A model generated the notes under the pieces. It was not told the DNA's origin, did no database searches, and was given only the letters and a program-made list of their open reading frames with translations. Shown here piece by piece: positions 20,562 through 23,538 of a stretch of 23,538 bases of DNA; the first letter of the stretch is position 1, and every line of letters starts with the position of its first letter. The stretch comes from Angelakisella sp. (GTDB lineage Bacteria > Bacillota > Clostridia > Oscillospirales > Ruminococcaceae), in NCBI GenBank assembly GCA_022794295.1, contig JAAWEO010000013.1, forward strand, positions 1 through 23,538, read 5' to 3'. A program made the position numbers and the translations under genes.

Positions 20562-21413
20562 TTATTTTGCTCCTGTGAAAAACTCCCGGATCGCCGCAAG
20601 CTTTGCCAGGGCGTCCTCCCTCCCCAGGTCATACTGGGCCCGGACCTTCCGCAGGTCCTTTTCCATCCGCTTGATCCCCAGGTCCCGGCTGGGACGGATC
20701 ACCAGGGCCTTGCCCTCCGCTTCCAGGCTGCGGAGGTTCTCCAGGGAATCGTTGTACTGCCGGTACCGCCGGGAGAGGGCCCGGACAAAGTGGGGGAACT
20801 GCCGGTACCGCACCCTGGCGGCCAGGGAGCCGGAGGGCTTTTTCCGGTATCCCTCGGGGCGGGTGAGCACCACAAGTAGCTTTTCGCACCCCAGACGGAG
20901 GGCCGCTGTGGCGGGAATGCTGTCACAGACGCCCCCGTCCAAAAGGAGCCGCCCCTCCACCGGCACCACCCGGGAAAGAAAGGGCATAGAGGCCGAGGCC
21001 CGGATGCGGTCCACCGCCTCCCCCCGGAGGGTGGGACACAGGAGATAGGCCGCCTCCCCGGTTTCCAGGTCGCTGCACACAGCATAGAATTTTACGGGGG
21101 AGGCCTCAAAGGCGTCGTTGTCGAAGGGGTCCAGCCGCTCGGGAATCTCCCGGTAGCAGAACTGCTCCTCCACCACGTCTCCGGTGGTCAGAAGGGAGCG
21201 GAAGCTCATAAAGCGGGGGTCCCCGCAATATTTCATGTAGTAGCGGATGCTCCGACCGTGCTGGCCGGAGACAAAGGAGCAGCCGTGAACCGCCCCGGCG
21301 GAGACCCCCATCACCAGGTCCGCGGTAACGCCCTCCTCCAGGAAAACATCCAGCACCCCGGCGGTGTAGATGCCCCGCATGGCGCCGCCCTCCAGAACGA
21401 TGCCTGTTTTCAT
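20562..21413 (-). CDS. Patatin-like phospholipase family protein
   Basis: This 283-residue protein carries the patatin hydrolase marks: oxyanion loop GGAMRG at 9-14, nucleophile Ser38 in GVSAG (36-40) and catalytic Asp159 in DGG (159-161). It resembles the RssA/YjjU bacterial group, which act as cytoplasmic or membrane-associated lipid acyl hydrolases with poorly known substrates. It has no signal peptide. Its ATG overlaps the upstream gene's TGA by four bases, with GGAGGG about 9 bases before. It is the last gene of a three-gene operon with a CofE-like ligase and an EamA transporter. Confidence 0.92.
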   Translation of the reverse strand: MKTGIVLEGGAMRGIYTAGVLDVFLEEGVTADLVMGVSAGAVHGCSFVSGQHGRSIRYYMKYCGDPRFMSFRSLLTTGDVVEEQFCYREIPERLDPFDNDAFEASPVKFYAVCSDLETGEAAYLLCPTLRGEAVDRIRASASMPFLSRVVPVEGRLLLDGGVCDSIPATAALRLGCEKLLVVLTRPEGYRKKPSGSLAARVRYRQFPHFVRALSRRYRQYNDSLENLRSLEAEGKALVIRPSRDLGIKRMEKDLRKVRAQYDLGREDALAKLAAIREFFTGAK

Positions 21414-22120
21414 TTTTCCACCCTCCGGATGATGCCCATGGGGGTCTGCTCGCTTTGCTGGCCCAGGGGGTTGTCCTTTAAAATGCGGACATAAAGGTCC
21501 TCGGAAAGGTCCACGGGGTACCGCCCCAGGATGTTCCCCCCCAGGTCGTTAATATCGGTGATCAGGGTGGGGTAGCCGGTGCGGGCAGAGACCTCCGCCG
21601 CCACCTTGTCCGGGTCGGCAGGGCCCAGGACCACATACTCGTTGTAAGGGGGGAGTGTAAAATCACAGGGCCCGTCAATGGCCCGGGCCTTGTCCCCGGC
21701 GATCTTGTAGAACCACCCCCGGATGCCAAAGAGCTTGCCAATGGCGGAAACGGCGGCGGCAAACAGGATGCGGATGGTCCCGCACTCCCGCAGGGCCATT
21801 TCCATGGTCTCCGGCATGGCAAGACCGATGCCGTAGGGGGTCTTTAGGACGAATTTGGAAAGGAACCGGGCCAGGGGGCGGGGATGGATATCCTTGATAG
21901 GAATGGCCCGCTTTTGGGTGCAGGCCACCGCCTTTTCGGTGATAAAGAGAACGTCCCCCTCCTGCATATGGGGGGCGGCGTACTCCATGGCCACCTCCGG
22001 GATGCTGTCCCCGTCCTGGATGACATGGGTCTTGACGCAGAGGCGGCGGTAATCCACCCCATCCACCGTGATGATCTCGTTCTTCCCGGGGTTGATCACC
22101 GGGGAGGCTTTCATTTCCAT
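21410..22120 (-). CDS. CofE-like (F420-0 gamma-glutamyl ligase family) protein
   Basis: This 236-residue protein resembles the coenzyme F420-0:glutamate ligase fold, with GDVLFITEKAVACTQ around 55-69, an internal GIGLAMPETMEMALRE and a TGYPTLITDINDLGGNILG C-terminal region with conserved Asp and Asn. In F420 makers CofE adds glutamate to F420-0. Clostridia of this kind are not known to make F420, so here it probably ligates an amino acid to another acceptor; this is inference. AAAGGAG stands 10 bases before ATG 22120. It follows the EamA gene by 30 bases and overlaps the patatin gene by four. Confidence 0.8.
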   Translation of the reverse strand: MEMKASPVINPGKNEIITVDGVDYRRLCVKTHVIQDGDSIPEVAMEYAAPHMQEGDVLFITEKAVACTQKRAIPIKDIHPRPLARFLSKFVLKTPYGIGLAMPETMEMALRECGTIRILFAAAVSAIGKLFGIRGWFYKIAGDKARAIDGPCDFTLPPYNEYVVLGPADPDKVAAEVSARTGYPTLITDINDLGGNILGRYPVDLSEDLYVRILKDNPLGQQSEQTPMGIIRRVEK

Positions 22121-22150
22121 AATGCTGTCGCTCCTTTATCTAGCTGAAAA

Positions 22151-23002
22151 TCAAGAGACCTCTCTTGCGCTGCCTACCGACCAGAGGGTGACGGTGCCAA
22201 GGACTATTATACCACCAATGAGGGCAAAAAAACCAGGCCTTTCCCCCAGCACCAAAAGCACCCAGACGGGGTTAAAGAGGGGCTCTATCATCCCGATCAG
22301 GGAACAGGAGAGGGGGGAGCACCGGCGGACGGCGATGGCGTACAGGATATAGGGGATCCCCAACTGGAACACCCCCAGGATCAGGATCGCGGAGACGGCA
22401 AGGGGGTTGATCTCCACCGGGGTAGTCAAAAGGAAGGGGAGGCCTGCCAGGGCGGCGGCTGAATGGCCCACCACCAGGGCGGACATAGAGCTTTGGTCAT
22501 CGGGGAGGCGGCTGGAGGAGGTATACATCAGGGCCATAGTAAGGCCGCTGGCGAGGGCCAGAAGGTTTCCCAGGAGGCTGCCGGGGGTAAGCTGGTCCAG
22601 AAAAAACAGGGCGATGCCCACCATGACCACAGCCACCATAAAATAATCCCGGCGGGTATAGCGGACCTTCAGAAAGGCTGCACTGATCAGCATAATATAG
22701 AGGGGGCTGGTGGACTGGAGGACGATGGCATTGGCGCTGGTGGTAAGCTTATTGGCAAAGACAAAGAGCAGCATGGTGCCCATCAGGCCCAGGCCGCTGA
22801 GCCACACCAGGGGGGTTTTAAGGACCAGGCGGTACTTCATTTTAGCCATATAGAGCAGGATGATCAGGGCAGAGATGGCGGAACGGACGCCGCAGATGAC
22901 GGCGGCATTCCAGGGTAGGAGTTTAATGAACAGGCCGCCGATGCTCCACAAAAAGGCACAGAGGCACATAAGGAGCATGGCTTTTTTCTGGCTGATTTCC
23001 AA
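22151..23002 (-). CDS. EamA/DMT-family transporter (TTG start)
   Basis: This 283-residue membrane protein has ten hydrophobic segments in two EamA halves; the second half ends with the conserved IEPLFNPVWVLLVLGE. The family exports or imports amino acids, nucleobases and other metabolites, and substrate cannot be read here. The frame opens with TTG 23002 (MEISQKKAMLLM), backed by GCGAGG about 9 bases upstream. The next in-frame ATG would cut into the first membrane helix region and lacks a ribosome site. It is the first gene of the operon. No convincing promoter is visible upstream, only a poor CATAAA. Confidence 0.9.
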   Translation of the reverse strand: MEISQKKAMLLMCLCAFLWSIGGLFIKLLPWNAAVICGVRSAISALIILLYMAKMKYRLVLKTPLVWLSGLGLMGTMLLFVFANKLTTSANAIVLQSTSPLYIMLISAAFLKVRYTRRDYFMVAVVMVGIALFFLDQLTPGSLLGNLLALASGLTMALMYTSSSRLPDDQSSMSALVVGHSAAALAGLPFLLTTPVEINPLAVSAILILGVFQLGIPYILYAIAVRRCSPLSCSLIGMIEPLFNPVWVLLVLGERPGFFALIGGIIVLGTVTLWSVGSAREVS

Positions 23003-23080
23003 GAGATAAGACCTCGCTTTTATGGTATGGTGAAAGGCTAAGACTCCAGGTAGCCACTGCCGCCCTGCACAGGCTGATGT

Positions 23081-23164
23081 AGGGTCTAAAGTTTGGGGCC
23101 GCCCTTTTCAAAGGGCGGCAGGGTCCAGGGGCGGCGCCCCCTGGTCGCCCGCCACAGCGGGCGA
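23081..23164. repeat. Hairpin cluster, probable dispersed repeat
   Basis: Three stem-loops follow one another: GCCGCCCTT/AAGGGCGGC (23098-23119), CCAGGGG/CCCCTGG (23125-23144) and TCGCCCGC/GCGGGCGA with a CACA loop (23145-23164). I recall such a GGGTCCAGGGGCGGCGCCCC block as common between genes in this bacterial group, but could not check copies. Confidence 0.5.
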
Positions 23165-23179
23165 AACTCCCCGGAATGA

Positions 23180-23538
23180 GGCAGCATCCTTCGACTTAGG
23201 CCGCGGCTAAAAATCTGGCGCTGTGAAAGGCACGAACCGTCTCCCACCCTATATCTTTGTATCCTCGAAGTGACAAGCCGCGGCCGGAACGAGACTGGCC
23301 GATACCCAGCCGCGGGGAGCGCCAGGCGCTTGCGGGTTTGTCTGCCTACCCTTCAAGACAGGCCCGCAGGGCCGCTTCTTGAACGTGTCTGCCTCTCGAT
23401 TCTAGGTGTAGTGTTTTGGTTTGTGGTAGCGCCGTTTCTTTTGACTGCCACGCGCCAGTCAGGCCCTTCGCATTCCTGTCTCGTTCTAAAGGTCTTTTGC
23501 CTCGTTTCGCCTCCCCGGCGGGGGGTCACTTTCTGTTG
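23180..23538 (+). other. Gene-poor window end with an open frame of unclear status
   Basis: One plus-strand frame stays open from 23180 to the window edge (about 119 codons), with a possible GTG at 23270 but no ribosome site. The encoded stretch reads LPTLQDRPAGPLLERVC and later FWFVVAPFLLTATRQSG. The opposite strand is open in part as well. This looks more like a conserved non-coding or repetitive element than a gene. Nothing else is seen here. Confidence 0.35.

Overview
The window looks like chromosome from a GC-rich, low-oxygen Gram-positive, most likely a gut Clostridia member of the Oscillospiraceae / Flavonifractor type. The reasons are strong AAGGAGG-type ribosome sites, a phosphofructokinase of the pyrophosphate/mixed type, a YtrA-like GntR regulator with an ABC exporter, a QueT-type ECF transporter subunit and lipobox lipoproteins. 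Placement below class level is inference. No tRNA, rRNA or CRISPR array was seen.

Positions 1-8224, minus strand: one tight gene row reads histidine kinase, LuxR-type response regulator, nagB, nagA, pgi, fba, pfk, then an unidentified gene cut by the window edge. A promoter stands before the kinase (8265-8293). The enzymes could carry N-acetylglucosamine-6-phosphate through fructose-6-phosphate and fructose-1,6-bisphosphate to triose phosphates, with a sensor pair at the head of the same likely transcript. Four of the five enzymes carry unusual active-site motifs.

Positions 8309-11198, minus strand: a NitT/TauT-type ABC importer (permease, ATPase, lipoprotein binding protein) with a promoter, a candidate operator and a clear terminator.

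Positions 11215-12783, plus strand: a QueT-like transporter gene behind a long structured leader (a candidate riboswitch), then a small NifX-type protein with a His/Cys-rich tail. A 248-bp MITE-like element with 19-bp terminal inverted repeats sits exactly at that gene's TAA stop and separates it from its terminator. A 13-bp copy of the element end follows another TAA stop at 17883.

Positions 12797-14925, minus strand: GntR regulator, ABC ATPase and ABC-2-like membrane protein, with a long palindromic operator over the promoter. An AT-rich stretch (14905-15151) separates them from plus-strand genes: trmO, a lipoprotein with Ig-like repeats and a CAP domain, a HAD phosphatase and a DUF5655-like protein. 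recA faces these genes convergently, across a large hairpin.

Positions 20514-23002, minus strand: an EamA-family transporter (TTG start), a CofE-like ligase and a patatin-like lipase form an operon ending in a good terminator. The last 450 bases hold a hairpin-rich stretch and an open frame of unclear nature that looks repetitive.
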